Counted from the first letter of the stretch, positions 1-12,052 are shown. The stretch is 64,000 nucleotides of DNA from Bolinopsis microptera (GCF_026151205.1 NC_087073.1:11873578-11937577), one strand, 5' to 3'. Numbers and translations are program-made. The notes: generated from the letters alone by a model not told the origin.

Positions 1-369
1 ACACAATTAAATAAGGGTTAATAGAGTAACTATAAATTATAATAATATAAGAATAATGACATTTTCCTAACTGTAAGTTAATTGTTTCGTTTTATTAAGT
101 TCTACAGTTGCACAACGCTGCAACTTGGACACAAAAAATTACCAGCTGAGTTGACAAACGTATTCGTACTTGATACAGGAGAGAGGAAAGTTTGACGTAT
201 ATTATATGGCCCTTACAATCCCGCAAGCAGAGGGCCTCCAGGTCACTTTATTGACCAGTCCTATTAGTTAGCAGATTGAGGGCGGCAGTGAAAATCACGA
301 GGTGATTAGTAAAAAGGATCTAGTTGAATAGTGGGACTTAAGAGACTCACGCTAAATAGCGTCAAATAA

Positions 370-445
370 TTACAGTACGGTAGAAAGGACTCATCAAGTC
401 GAAAAGTTACAGCACGGTGAAAAGTGGACGAATCTAGTCGAATAG
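370..445. repeat. Two-copy degenerate tandem repeat, 37-39 bp
   Basis: Two adjacent copies start at 370 and 407, each opening with ttacag(t/c)acggt and ending near agtcgaa(a/t)ag. A third, weaker partial copy follows. The open frame on the minus strand here (306-551) is a by-product of this repeat and is not taken as a gene. Confidence 0.6.
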
Positions 446-2225
446 TAACGGTAAAAGCACGATAAGATACACAAAAAAGGGCCACCTGGATCCAACAAGG
501 GACACAACGTGGCTGCTGGCTCTCACATGTGGACAAGGGGCACAGTAACAACTGAACCGAATAAAGTAAAACCTCAGGGAAAATGATCAGCTAACGGTTA
601 CATGAGGCCAAGAAAAAGCATAATCAGAGAGAATAACCGCTGCCAACTCCGTCTGAAACTGATACCGGTTACACAACTAGAAAACTGAACTAGTCACACT
701 TTCGATTGTATTCGTGAAGGAGGTGGCTTGCAGAGCGTTCACACTTTTAACAAAACAATACGGTAATATGCACTGCTTGTCAGTAGTGTAAAGTGCGTCT
801 AAAAGTCGAATAATAAGCTGTTGTTAAGTGAAAATACATGAATCCTACTTGAGCTGAAACCAAAGGGTCCGCATCAAAAAGTGCTGCTTAGTAGTGTACT
901 AGCTTTATGAAATACATCCACTTGAGCAAGCATCATGTGCGACTCAGGTCTTGTACTTGAATGAGAAAAAGACACGGACAGTCTGTAACAATGGTGATAA
1001 GTAGGCCGTTCTCTCGGCTGGGCCGGGACCGGCAGAGAAAGGTCCAGGTCCAAGAAGCTTGCACGACTTCTGACAAGCTACCGACTACAATTATTAAATC
1101 TCTAAGTTGAGAGCAGAAGAAGAGAATAATGGTTATATTTACTGTGTTTAACTCCGACTCTCGAGCAACTCTAACTTAACAATAATCAGCTTTAAGTACA
1201 CTTCAGGGCTAATGGCAGAAACATTACTACTTTATCTTTACAGCTAAATCCAATTACTAACGCTAACGGCCAGAAGGTGGGTCATTTGGGCACGTACATA
1301 CAAGCTCATTCAGCTGATAAAACAGAGAGATAGTCGTGAGATCCTTATATTCGTTGAAGCTTAGTAAGATATAATCCGCTGAACTAACTGCCAATAATCT
1401 GATTATAGCAGGAGCACCAGAAAAGAGAGAGCGGAGAGTGAGGAACACCGCCAATGGGGGGAGAAGTACAAACTTGCTTAACTAACTGATTGCCGAGGAG
1501 GAGTTGACCCTAATTGTTTAAAGCTAGCTTCCTTCTGGGAGAGATTAGGGTACGACACAGTATTAGAGGGATCTTAAGTACACATCAGGAGAACACCGCT
1601 CTAACCGCAGCTGTATTAATTATAATATTCACTAAATTGTAGTAATATATGCAAACCTGGATGAATTAATTGACTACCGTGTAGCTACAGCTGACCGTTC
1701 TCCTGGTAAAACATGCGACTCCACACTCAGACAATGCGACTGCAGCCCTTCTTCTTATCTGGACCAGAGCTATTATTTCGACTAACTCTGCAGCAGCTGC
1801 TCTAGTACACTCTAGCTCTTTTCTCCGCTAAATGAGTAAAACCATCCCTAATTTATGTTTTTTCGACCAAGTCTGAAATCATCCCTTTTTTGGGATTATT
1901 ACGTTCACTTCAATTCAGATGTGTTCCTTTAAATTTGGAACTCCAACTTAATCAAGGGACGCCCTTTGAACACCAGTCAGTAATAACCCTCTTACTTAGC
2001 TTACTTACTAGTATAAACTTATCCTCCCACTTGGTAACATTATACTAATGGATCTTACCACGCCTTTAACGTTCACACAACACATTAAAACTTATATTTA
2101 CACCAATAATCACCTCATCAGCAGTCTGCAATTCTATAAACTACCACACCTTCGACAAAAGCACTGACGACATTATAGTCGCAAGTTGGGAACTGCACGT
2201 GAACATTAATCAGCAGAACTAATCA
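446..2225. other. Mostly unassigned DNA with weak minus-strand exon candidates
   Basis: No feature is firmly supported. Two weak minus-strand exon candidates exist. One, 1302-1387, follows a long pyrimidine tract ending in ggcag and stops at a GTATGT donor, with 28 open codons. The other, 1678-1827, has 50 open codons rich in Ala/Glu/Arg. The plus strand is also open across the second, so strand is undecided. Confidence 0.25.
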
Positions 2226-2390
2226 ATGAATTGTACATACAGCGTCCATGAGAACACAACAAAGCTAATTCTGGAGAAGTTCACGAAATTGAAACACACA
2301 TACAACTTACAAGCTGCACATAAGCCACATATCGGTAAGGACGCCGTACAGTTAGTGGCTATTCCTGAAACAGAGAGCGAGCACGTCTGA
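2226..2390 (+). CDS. Weak candidate first exon or small ORF (54 aa)
   Basis: An ATG frame of 54 codons has balanced composition and an in-frame stop (TAA) two codons upstream. A good GTAAGG donor lies inside it at about 2335, so it may be a first exon ending there. Position -3 of the start is T, which is poor context. Chance ORFs of this length are common in the window, so confidence is low. Confidence 0.2.
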   Translation: MNCTYSVHENTTKLILEKFTKLKHTYNLQAAHKPHIGKDAVQLVAIPETESEHV

Positions 2391-2504
2391 AGTAATTTGT
2401 TTGCAGTTTCAACCTACACGGGCGCGCGCATTAACTCCATTAGTAACCTTATTGTGGAGGGGTTATGAATTATGAGGTCACCACTGTAAGATGAGGCGAG
2501 TCCG

Positions 2505-2600
2505 AGGGAGGGATTAAGAGGGAGGGATTAAGAGGGAGGGATTAAGAGGGATGGATTAAGAGGGAGGAAGGGAGGGATGGCGTTGGGGAGGGAGGGAGGG
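2505..2600 (+). repeat. 14-bp G-rich minisatellite with G-quadruplex motifs
   Basis: Four units of agggagggattaag (the fourth has one change) run from 2505 to 2560, followed by a decayed GA/GG tail. Two G-quadruplex signatures are visible on the plus strand. One is GGG-loop1-GGG-loop7-GGG-loop1-GGG inside the repeat. The other, at 2585-2600, is a very tight one with four G runs and single-A loops. Confidence 0.85.
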
Positions 2601-3076
2601 AGTTGTCCTCAGTACGTGGACCTACAAGACACGAGCTCAAAACAAACTGCATTAACACTTTCTCACAGAATACATATTCGTGAAAATGACGATCACATAT
2701 AACTCAGACGCGGGTGATGATGGAACTTTGTCAATAAAAAAGTCCGACAAAAATAACCTAGCACAGTCCGCAATGTTCAAATCACACTTTAGGGCTTATT
2801 TTTTCACAGCAGTAGCCGCCCTAATAGTGGAAAAATGGACTTCGAGGATGTGTGCGACTCCGGCAGTCTAGTTATTAGAAAATGTGATAGAAAGTTCAGT
2901 ATGAATAGTAATTTAGATGAGGCTCATTGAAGCCGCCCTAATTGGCGTGCAGACACGCTCTCTAACCATGGCGATTAGAAGAGCAGGCGCCTATTGATAC
3001 AAATAACAGTGTAGACAGTTGGATGACATTTTCATGATCCTCTGGAGATACAGCAGTACTTAATCTAGCAGTTTAG

Positions 3077-3116
3077 CTCGAGGTGGTACCACATTGGTAG
3101 CACCTCCACCCTCGAG
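3077..3116. other. Imperfect hairpin
   Basis: Outer arms ctcgag and inner complementary blocks (gtgg with ccac, tacc with ggta) face each other around a five-base loop, with a small bulge on the right arm. No neighbouring feature explains it. Confidence 0.55.
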
Positions 3117-4173
3117 CGCTCCAGACCTTGATGAGTATCAGTGGGAATAACAAGAGAATGGAAAGGCTGGCAGGCTGCTGCTGAGACACGATTAAGAGAT
3201 CTCTATAATATGGATAATACAGTGCCTGGGTGCTGGGGGTACCGGTTATAGGGTGATCATCAGGCTCGACATATTCTAATCAAATCATCCTACATAGAAG
3301 TTAAAGCAAATAGTCACTAATTGCTGACTTGTCAGCCTGACATGTGCCGCTGAGCGGGCAGCCAGCAAATCAGAAATCAATCTGGTAGGCTCGAGGTTAT
3401 AGACCTCTCCTAGAGAGATATATCATTATACACTCTCTGTGGACAGAAACTGATTTGTGGAGCTGCTGCACTGTGGCCACAGCGATGAATTTTAGATAAA
3501 GCTCAGGTCAAATACTTGGTGGGTGGAGAGAGCAAGGGTAGCTGAACTTGCATGGCTTTAATGCTAATTATCATTCCTAAAACGCATGCCTCCTACTAGG
3601 TGAGATCATCATAAACAACGAATCAATTAGGGATCTATAATTGAGCGGAATTTCAAATACACAGATCGTTGAACTAGATGTGAAATTAGTAGCTAAGCGA
3701 TAGACGACAGAAGAAAGACTATCCACGCCGATACGCAATTCTTCGCGAACCAACACGACTACCGTTAGGCCACTATAATATTAATAAAGGTAATGTAATA
3801 GAAATACACATTAACATTCTAATTTTACATTTCGTGCCGACGAATTGTTGCATCACACAAATAACTGACCTTCATGGCATTAATTTAGCATATTATGCGC
3901 AAAATTAAAATTATTGATGATACCGAGTAAATTAGACCAGAACAAATTATAATGGCTAATTATTACAACTGAAAAATTGTTATAAACTAATCGGTTCGCG
4001 GGGATGCTTTTATTGTTTAAAAACATCCTGGTTCAGTAGGATTGGGTTGGATTGAGTCGCGGAAACCATGTGCCCACAATTGTGCTATTTATTGATGATT
4101 TAACAATACATCACCGGAGAAGAAGAGGAGGGGAGAACACAGGGTCAATAACGGGTAGGGTAACCGCTAGGAA

Positions 4174-4243
4174 ATGGCGGTACAACTAGAAGACCCCGTA
4201 TTCCTGTCCGGTCCTAATAACAAGAGCACCAGATCTCCTCCAG
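4174..4243 (+). CDS. Putative first coding exon of a small gene
   Basis: The ATG is in strong context (G at -3, G at +4), with an in-frame TAG two codons upstream. Twenty-three open codons, starting MAVQLEDPVF, end at a CCAG|GTACAC donor, leaving one base. It can be joined to 4383-4429 and then to 4586-4789 with matching phases. Function is not recognised. Confidence 0.45.
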
Positions 4244-4382
4244 GTACACCACTATTATATCTGCTGACGTTATTATTATTAGATACCTAATTAATGATCA
4301 GCTAGCTGCTGCAGGAATTGTAAGGAGTTGTTCTCTTATAACGAAGGGTACGTGTAGGTCTCCGATGTGGTAAAACTCTTAG

Positions 4383-4429
4383 ACGGGTGTTGTTTGCGGC
4401 TCCAAGATCCCTCCTGGCAATTAATGGAG
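4383..4429 (+). CDS. Possible internal exon of the 4.2-4.8 kb gene
   Basis: This 47-base segment between a cttag acceptor and a GTACTA donor supplies the two bases needed after the upstream exon. It ends in phase 0, as the downstream exon requires. The acceptor has only a modest pyrimidine tract. The link is inferred from phase alone. Confidence 0.25.
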
Positions 4430-4585
4430 GTACTAAGATGAGGTGGTTATTATACACACCCTGCTCTTGTTTTGTGCACAATGAGAGCAGCAAAACGACC
4501 ACCGATATAATATTGACATCAGCTGCTCACTTTTATACGGTCTAATTTGCGAACAACCTGAAGGTTATGTGCCTGATCTGTTCAG

Positions 4586-4789
4586 ACCACTTATCATCAG
4601 AAAAGGTGCAAAAATAGAGCAAAAATAGGGCAGCAGATTGAAACAATGGTGGTTATGGAGGTCCAACAACTAGAAGGCGCGTTCCTTAATCAGATTAATC
4701 AGAAGCACATGGACCACTTCGTCGCAGTTATTAGTGGTACAGCGGCAAATTTATCACAGATCGGAGATTATATTAAATTGAGGCAGTGA
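4586..4789 (+). CDS. Terminal exon, uncharacterised helical protein
   Basis: The exon follows a good acceptor (gcctgatctgttcag). Sixty-seven codons open in phase 0 run to a TGA. The first 20 residues are basic (KRCKNRAKIGQQIE). The rest looks like an amphipathic, Gln/Leu-rich helix (QQLEGAFLNQINQKHMDHF), as in the C-terminal coils of Myb/SANT-like or transposon-derived DNA-binding proteins; that comparison is a guess. The minus frames at 4302-4502 and 4754-4939 are treated as shadows. Confidence 0.5.
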   Translation, partial: TTYHQKRCKNRAKIGQQIETMVVMEVQQLEGAFLNQINQKHMDHFVAVISGTAANLSQIGDYIKLRQ

Positions 4790-5272
4790 CGACGCTGGGG
4801 ACGTCCAGAAGAGCCAGCAGCAAGCCATGATAATACAATAACCGATATAGATAGGCATCGCTATATCATATATATTACATCCGCAGCGTGGGCTGGCAGG
4901 CCAATCGATAATTGCGAGGCTTTTGATACAGTGGTCCATTATGGGAGGAAAAGATCTGACAGTGAGTCTAGGAAGGGTTTAGTACTCTGACAAGATAATG
5001 GTGAGATGCAAGCTGGATCTCGTGGTACGTACCTGGTGTGGTGTGGTTACCATGGTTACACGTTACCAGGCTAAACAGTTTCCTGGATACCTGGTTACTC
5101 AGTTACAGGCACTTATACTGTGTATCTCTCTCGGTGGAGGAGAAGGAGGAGGAGGAGGGCGGATTTCCATGTAAAATATGCCAGACAATGCTAATAATGA
5201 CTACCATATCTACGGTGACGTTGGGAAAGTTGTTTTACACTTCTTCACATGTATCTGGTTTGACATGTTCAG

Positions 5273-5333
5273 GTGAAACTGACAGAAAGCGGAAACATGG
5301 GACCCTAGATCTATATGTCAGCACTTGTCCGGA
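5273..5333 (+). CDS. Candidate internal exon
   Basis: Acceptor tttgacatgttcag and donor GTGAGT bracket 61 bases that read ETDRKRKHGTLDLYVSTCP in the frame starting after two bases. It is basic and polar, so protein-like, but short and without partner exons. An open plus frame of 99 codons runs through the same place (5038-5337). Confidence 0.3.
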
Positions 5334-5399
5334 GTGAGTGAGCCTTCAGGAAAACGAGCGAGTCAGCATCAAAATATGTGATTTGACATGGCTACACTG

Positions 5400-6870
5400 A
5401 AACTCTAAATGGATCATTTTCAAAGATTTATGATGACTTCCATCGACTGATTCTTTGTTTGAAGTATTGCATAACAGCAGCTGTACATAAGACAAAGGAC
5501 ATGCATTTTAAACTTGAGTTACACGAGTGCGCTATTAAATAGTATGGTAGTCATGGCAAATAATGAACTAAACCTTGGTTCATCTACTTATGTTTCAAAT
5601 GTTCCAGTCTCGCAGATATTCAGCAATCAGAATGGATGAAATTCCTTTATCTAAGAAGTTCTGTATTTACAAGAAAATCACAGCCCGTTTGACTCGATAC
5701 CGCAGTAGATTAGCTCGTACCTGAAGACAAATGCTGGAATGATTACAAATACCGCGCTGAACTCAAGTATAAAAGAGTCTACCTGTATTAAACCGTTGCG
5801 GTAAGAGTCTTGTACTTTTGTTGGAAGTGGTGCGGACACAATAAGAACAGGACACATTATAAACGCTCAAGCAGAGCCACAATTAGTGGAACACAAAGAA
5901 AGGCCACGATAGTTTCTGGAATGAATTGTCTCTCGTTACGACTTGCTGGGGTTCATTTGACCTAGGCTCTAAATTGTCGGTGACTTACTACAGTTTCCAT
6001 TGGAGGGGGGTTCTGAGTACATATTATTGATATTTCTTATACAAGCCGTTATGTTTAATTACTGTGTCACCGGCCAGCAGTTACGGTACTCAGCTCATAA
6101 TGGTAGTGGTACTTTGAGAGGAGTTCCTCAGAACTGATTGAAGCCGTACGATAGAATGTTATTTCGATACCGATTTATATTCATGGCTAATTATAGGGGA
6201 AACAATGCACGTTGTATGATATTTCCATGTCGGAATTGTGACAGAAGAGATGCCATTTAGTCGCCTGCTTCACAGTTATGTGCACTGTGCAGGTACAGCG
6301 TGGTATTTTAATATGTTTCCATGAAGAGCAAATATCATTATCAGCAGACTTCAGCTAAGTATGCCGATTATTCTAGGTCCTTCCTAAAAGCAAAACAAAA
6401 GCCTGTTATTTATAGGACATAACTTAAATGTTCAAAAAAAGAGACAGGTAGTAAAGATGTGCACTTATAAGTTATAGGGCTGAAAAGGTGTAATTAATAG
6501 TCACCCATACTGAATTAAATTGAAATTAGGGTAGCACTAAATATGTACTTATCATAGATATCAAGCGCGATGAAAGTCGCAACTACTGAACGAATCTGAG
6601 AACAAGAAAAACGCTGCCCTTGTTTTAGCGCTGGCTAGCAGCTGGCAGCTATGTGTTTTTATAAAGCACTCACTCTCACATACAATACTAATAGAGTAGT
6701 GGAGTTGAGTAGTAGTATCAGCTCCACAAATATAACCCAATTGTACAAGTAATACAGTATCTGCGCGTTTTCTGACGTAGCGTCTTTACTCTTTATGACA
6801 GCTCCGATCGAGCCGGAGTGAGAACACGAATCATTCCGATCCGTCGAATTAACTGTATTTGCTGGAGCTA
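5400..6870. other. No supported feature
   Basis: AT-rich sequence with scattered stops in all frames. I see no repeat, conserved-looking exon or RNA structure here. Confidence 0.5.
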
Positions 6871-6880
6871 TGTCATTTAT

Positions 6881-6913
6881 ATTTGGTCAGCTCAGCTTGC
6901 GAGCTGACCAAAT
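6881..6913. other. Perfect 13-bp inverted repeat (hairpin)
   Basis: Arms atttggtcagctc and gagctgaccaaat are exactly complementary around a 7-base loop. It could be a structured RNA element, a protein-binding palindrome or the remnant of a fold-back transposon. There is no flanking T-run that would suggest a Pol III terminator. Confidence 0.85.
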
Positions 6914-6999
6914 GTGAAGTTAGCCAGATTTGGGTGGTGTGCCACAAGATGTCTGAAGCGAGTAATTAAAGTAGTATACTAGTATGCAGATAGCTGAGC

Positions 7000-9200
7000 A
7001 TACTGTTTGCAACAATAGCGGAATCTCAACGAAACGAGCGTATAGGTACGCATATAGTACGCATGTGGGCTCTGAAAGCTACAATTGAGGCCTCTTGCAT
7101 CATACTGGAGTACATTGAGTGACATTTAGCGAGGGCGTGACAACCAGCTCCCCTCAATATCCAGCTCCCCCACTGTAGCACCATCTTTTGTAAATAGCAG
7201 GGCTACATAATCACCGTGCAGCGCTCAGAGATCAGCATAATAGACCACAGTAAAGCTTCTGACAAGTTCGGGCAAGGGTGTCGGGGAGGCACCAATGTCG
7301 TTGGTAACGTTATGTTTCTCTGGGCAACCTAACAACACAAATCCTCTGATGGTGGATGGCCAATGATGTGGGGTAATGGTCTTCAAGGTTGCAAGCAAGG
7401 CTGAACAATATTGTCAGGAATAAAAAACACTAAAACTCGTATTTTTTTTCTTTTTTCAAAAATGTATTAGAGTCCCAAGTACCAAGAACAAAAAAAAAGA
7501 GGATTTATTTTTGTAAAAAATGCACTATATAAGGTATGTCAAAACTTACAATCAATTCAGCCAACGATAACCGACGTCGGTAGCAATAAGTGACCAAAGA
7601 AATTTGATGTAAATGCAGAGCTTGACGTCAGACTGTATAGTAGAGAGTTGAGAAAGGGCGGCAGAATGCAGAACACACACACATACTGTATAGGACTGTA
7701 AAGATGGTATGAAAACACTAAAGAATGAGTCTTAGTCCTACCATGCAGACGCAGATACACAGGTCGGAAGTTGGCGCCAACATACCAGCCAAGTATACAG
7801 TTTGCTAACCGGACACTGGAATAATGAATATACGCCAACTGACAGTTAACCTGGTATTTTATAACCATGGCATGTTAAGGCAAAATTAGCAGTTTGACAA
7901 AACGCGTGTATTGAGCTCATGCAGTGCCCAATGAGATACTGTTATCAGGGCTATGAGGCCCAATGAGCCGACTGATATCCCGGGGAAACTCCAGTGCATT
8001 GTCAACACAATCCGGGAAACTTAGTGGCTCGGGTTTTTTAATCCAGAGCCTAATTCCTAGGGTACAAACCTTATCAGTTTTAACACAAGTGCTCACCAAG
8101 TCTCCAGACGGTAGTAAGCTCTGAGCCTAGGTTGGGCATTTAAAGGTCCGTTAAACAACATTGTACTATGACCAGTAGTTCAGGCCTCTTGTGTAAGACA
8201 CTTAACACCCTCCAATACCCTTTATTAACAGCAGTCATCCGTATCAGGGTGTGTATCCACGTATTGGCTACTTGGTTGTTCTACCTATTAGAGGCTATTA
8301 TATCCTGTGTTATGTAATATCATGCTGGTCTGTCAGCGTCATAGGTTCACAAAATCGGCTTTTCCCGCTCTGGAAGATTCGCAATCATTTCAGATATGTA
8401 ATGCATGTTTTGCATTCCTGACTAAGTTTAGTTCAGTAATTTATGAAAATAATTCGTGATTTTAATCGTCCAGATATATTTATTGAAGGAATGACCTGTA
8501 TAGAAAATATAAAATCTACCAATGGCATGTGTGATTACAGTATGTTCATTCAAACATGTACCATGTTAAAACACAAGGAGTGACTGTTCATACCGACCTG
8601 GCAAGAACAGGTTGTAGAACTACAACAGTGCATTACACTTTCTAGAGCAGTAGTTCACTAAACGAGATACAGTACAGAGAACAGAACAGAGGGAACTGAG
8701 TAGGGTCTCACAGCCATCTTAGACGATTTCTATGCTATAGAATTAGAAGAGACGGTTAGAAACTAATTTTTGTGATTACTAAACTGGGAATGGTAACTGG
8801 TCTGGTATAAATTCACCACATACCAAACATATTCATGAGAGCTGTAGTGTTGGTGAAACACGGGCAGGTGCCACCATGAGAGCGGTTCTCATTTATCTTT
8901 TATGCTCCAATAGACTCTTTTCATGAAACAGAAATGGTGTGGTAGTTTTCTCATAGGATCAGCCGGTAAATAATGCAGTTAATTACTGATGAATTGTGGC
9001 TAACAAAAGATACACGGAGAGGTCACACAAAACCTCATTCTTGTGGTCGTTTATACTTAAACAGTAGACTGAGCAAGCACACTTCAACTAATATTCCTTG
9101 ATTTGCTGACCATGTTATTCACGTGCAAAACCTTCTGATGCGTTTTGACTGAATACCTGGCTAGATTGCGAGCAGCAGATACGAGAAGAGAGACATACAC
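7000..9200. other. No firmly supported feature; open minus frames present
   Basis: Two minus-strand frames are open: 7557-7868 (103 codons, contains a GTATGT donor) and 7917-8099 (60 codons). Neither has a convincing pair of splice sites or a good start, so they are noted but not called. T- and A-runs lie at 7440-7520. Confidence 0.3.
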
Positions 9201-9253
9201 GATCTAATAGATCCCAATATAAACACATCCTCCGTGGATGAGAAGCTGCTACC

Positions 9254-9293
9254 ATGTCTGCCGTGGAGCCGCAACCAAAACAGGAGGTCTCAG
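9254..9293 (+). CDS. Possible first exon (start codon region) of the 9.3-10.4 kb gene
   Basis: ATG in the context gctaccATG opens 13 codons (MSAVEPQPKQEVS) before a TCAG|GTGGTT junction. A TATAAA lies about 30 bases upstream (near 9219). The phase does not fit the 9516-9556 exon if the GTGGTT donor is used. It would fit with an alternative weak donor five bases earlier. Confidence 0.3.
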
Positions 9294-9515
9294 GTGGTTG
9301 TTTCTAACCATCCTGCTGCCCGAAAACATGATAAATACGCCCGACAAGTGCCTTCCTGACAGGTTACAACTACACGGAGTTGGTTTATTTACAGGTTAAC
9401 ACCTGGAAGCCACAGTGAGTCGGATCGCTTGGTGTTCGTGACGTGCCCGAATCAAAACAAAGCTACTGATGCAGCGAAATAGCTTGCGGAGGACTATAGT
9501 TTGCGGAGGAGTGAG

Positions 9516-9556
9516 ATGACCGGCAGACCAAACATTGGTCAGAGTCACACACGAGC
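9516..9556 (+). CDS. Exon with ATG and strong donor
   Basis: ATG with G at -3 starts 13 codons (MTGRPNIGQSHTR), followed by two bases and a near-consensus GTAAGTAT donor. The codon completed by the first base of the exon at 10262 is Ala, so phase agrees. An overlapping minus reading (about 9553-9654) after a T-rich tract was considered, but it uses a weaker donor. Confidence 0.5.
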
Positions 9557-10261
9557 GTAAGTATGATTCCTACGGTGCTTGGCAGACTTAGTTCTCCTTT
9601 GTGGTGAGTTGAATCGGCAGATTCCAATGATCGGATAAGGTATGGATCCTGAAACTGTAAAAAAAGGAAGTGGAGGACAAGTACAAAGATAAATAAAACG
9701 TGGTAGTATAACTTTTGACATGAGTTGGGCGAGCTGGCATGAGCTCACGCTTACCATTTACCCAAACTACTTGAGAAACTACTGGTCAGCAACATCACAA
9801 CACGAACCGGGCTTGAAAGAATTCTAGAACTTTGTAATTTTTAGCAACTTTAATGTAAGAATGTATTTAAAATCTTAGGTTTATGCGGAGCACAAAGTCT
9901 CGTGGCAGTGTCTGCAAATTCCTTTTGGGAAGACAGAACAGCCACTGGGCTTACATAGTTGACAAATTTGCCAAATAGAAAAGAAAAAGAAAGACGAGAA
10001 GCCTCCAAAGCGATTAGTTTCAGCGATGTGTATGTCTGGTATCCGTTGAGGACACCCCAGATATCTGCAGCTTTATACCCGAGGTGGGTATAAGTACTTG
10101 GCGGAACAGTGAACACTATATTTGCACACTTATGTACTCTAAATAGTGCAGGCACTGATACAGACCCGGCCAGTGAAAACAACCCAAGTAATCGGTATAA
10201 ACATGGTGACGTGGTAGCGCGAGACTGGGTGACGCTTCAACTTCTCTCCTGCGGGTGGCAG

Positions 10262-10418
10262 TAATTCTCCAATAACTCAGCAATTCTCTACGCAGGTGGC
10301 AGTAACTCAGAGCACGCGGCGGTATGGTCGAGGCGCGGGGAATGAGCCCAAGCAATGCTACACGGGCCATATTCTCAGAGCACCAGGGCGCACTAGCGCA
10401 TACGACGAAGAACTCTAA
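10262..10418 (+). CDS. Terminal exon of the 9.5-10.4 kb gene
   Basis: Acceptor cttctctcctgcgggtggcag is followed by one base and 51 codons to TAA. The protein is rich in Arg, Gly, Gln and Ser and ends RTSAYDEEL. Joined to 9516-9556 it gives a small basic protein of 65 residues, longer if an upstream exon exists. A possible AATAAA lies at about 10756. The 84-codon minus frame over the same place is taken as a shadow, but a frame in this GC-richer patch is not proof. Family not recognised. Confidence 0.5.
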
Positions 10419-10847
10419 AATTTGAACTGCGTCAACAACAAAACATTGAAATTGAGCGAGTGAAAATTGTTTTTTGCGCGAGTAATTATATCAACATCAG
10501 AGGTAACACTGAAGACGTATATTCTGATAGCCGTCATATCAGCGTTAATTTGGTTCTTGTTTAGTAAATTTTCAGTTTCTTCTCCGGCAGCTGTCGTCAG
10601 TGCGTAAACAAGTTAAAGTCATAGGTTCTTGTTATCGAAAAGTTCAGATACCCTAAACTATGATAGGACTTCAGTTTTCTAGTAGTAAAATTTTGACTCA
10701 CGAAAATTAGCCGATTCATGACTATCTTGACAGGTTTACGATTTTTGCGTGTGAATAAATATCATATGATAATCAAATAGAATTACAGAGAATAGTAACG
10801 AAATACATGCCAATATTAATATTAATACATGCCGATCACAATCTTAC

Positions 10848-10988
10848 CTCATTATCTTTTTCCTCATCTATAAAGGACCCAAAAACTTCAGATCCTTTCG
10901 CGCATCCTCTTCTCTCGAAGAGATTTAAATCTGGTACGTCGACTATACGTCCACGTCGGCCGCCAACTGTGTTGATGAACTTTGACAT
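10848..10988 (-). CDS. Candidate first coding exon
   Basis: On the minus strand an ATG with A at -3 and an in-frame TGA two codons upstream opens 47 codons (start MSKFINTVGGRRGRIVD, end GSFIDEEKDNE), closing at a GTAAGA donor in phase 0. The same DNA read on plus has a fine pyrimidine-tract acceptor and 46 open codons to a TAA, so strand is not settled. The acidic minus ending and the start/stop arrangement favour minus. Confidence 0.45.
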
Positions 10989-11330
10989 AATTCAAAGTCT
11001 GGAGCGAGTTTAAGAGGCATTCTGTTTCGCCATTTTAGAGTTCTAGTTGGGTGGTTGCTAAAAAAGTACAGCGCAGTGGTTAGAATCGACAACTAAAGAG
11101 AAAGAGAGAAAGGGAGAGTAAGAGAATAGCACAAAATATGCAACAAAAATATGTCAACTGCAGGCTAAGGAAACAACAGATACACTTATTTAAAACATCT
11201 CCTCGATCTGAAGGAGGAGAGCTGATAGAAATTGGACATTAGCTAAGTGATGGTTTGTGTCCCTAAAAATAGGCATATTACAACACTGAACTATCCACTG
11301 AGTGCCAAGGTATGGTTACCACAAAGCATT

Positions 11331-11366
11331 CAGCACAGCATTCCGTACAAGGGCCATGCTGTGCTG
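11331..11366. other. 10-bp perfect inverted repeat
   Basis: cagcacagca and tgctgtgctg flank a 16-base spacer. Another near-perfect inverted repeat, tgaatattttcg with cgaaatattca, lies 200 bases further on (about 11548-11575). Confidence 0.6.
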
Positions 11367-11641
11367 ATGGGTGGCAATCTATAATTTCTAAACACAACCT
11401 TTTTCATACATCTGTCATCAGTGCAGAATTGTGAAGTGAGACTGCCAGTCAGCAGATCGTTGAGTGGACTAAATTACGACATTTTTGGAGTTATGATGTG
11501 GTGACATGGTCGAGTCTGGCCATGAACCACCTAATTATCAGCACAAATGAATATTTTCGTAATCGAAATATTCATCTTATTATGTTATAATTGGAATTGG
11601 ATTAATTTTGACGTCCTTTGTTGTGGTGTGCCTGGATTCAG

Positions 11642-11753
11642 TTCATTATCTATTTCTGAATGAAATCGAGTTTGAGCACCGGGAGTCTGAACAAAGAGTG
11701 CTTGGTTGGCTACAAAACCAAATACGCACTGATTATACCATCTTCGAGGAACG
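11642..11753 (+). CDS. Internal exon, Glu/Gln-rich
   Basis: Acceptor tttgttgtggtgtgcctggattcag opens 36 codons after two bases. The middle reads FEHRESEQRVLGWLQNQIRT and the exon ends at a GTAAAT donor leaving CG. The exon at 11944 supplies A to complete Arg. Composition is strongly protein-like. The 135-codon minus frame across 11585-11992 overlaps both exons and is regarded as a shadow. Confidence 0.55.
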
Positions 11754-11943
11754 GTAAATAATGCTTGTATTGAACGTGGCATCCATTTATACAAAGGGTT
11801 TTCGGGTTGAAACAAAAACCTTCCCATACGAGAGGACGACACGATGAGCACAATACATACTGATGCGTTACAATGTGAGTGGCAATTTGTAACAATTAAA
11901 AATAGGCTAAGAAAATGAGCAGGCTGTCTGATTCTATCTCTAG

Positions 11944-12052
11944 AAAAGGGGAATCGCGAGATGTGTCCAATGAGACAAACGAAGGAAAGCACGACTCCCA
12001 GTTAACTTCGCATGTACTTAATAAGGCACAAAGCGTGGAGCATAGCTGTTAA
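11944..12052 (+). CDS. Terminal exon following 11642-11753
   Basis: The acceptor is close to textbook: a ctaag branch-like site about 30 bases upstream, then ctgtctgattctatctctag. Thirty-five hydrophilic codons (KGESRDVSNETNEGKHDSQ...) lead to TAA, in phase with the previous exon across a 190-base intron. The protein product is unknown. Upstream exons should end one base into a codon. Confidence 0.55.

Noticed and set aside
306-551. 81-codon minus frame
   Set aside because: Generated by a local tandem repeat that lacks stops in one frame.
2585-2600. Considered as telomeric repeat
   Set aside because: Unit is GGGA, not TTAGGG, and sits inside the window with ordinary DNA on both sides.
11585-11992. 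135-codon minus frame, one of the longest in the window
   Set aside because: It is antisense to two phase-matched plus exons with strong acceptors and has shadow-like hydrophobic, Cys-rich composition.
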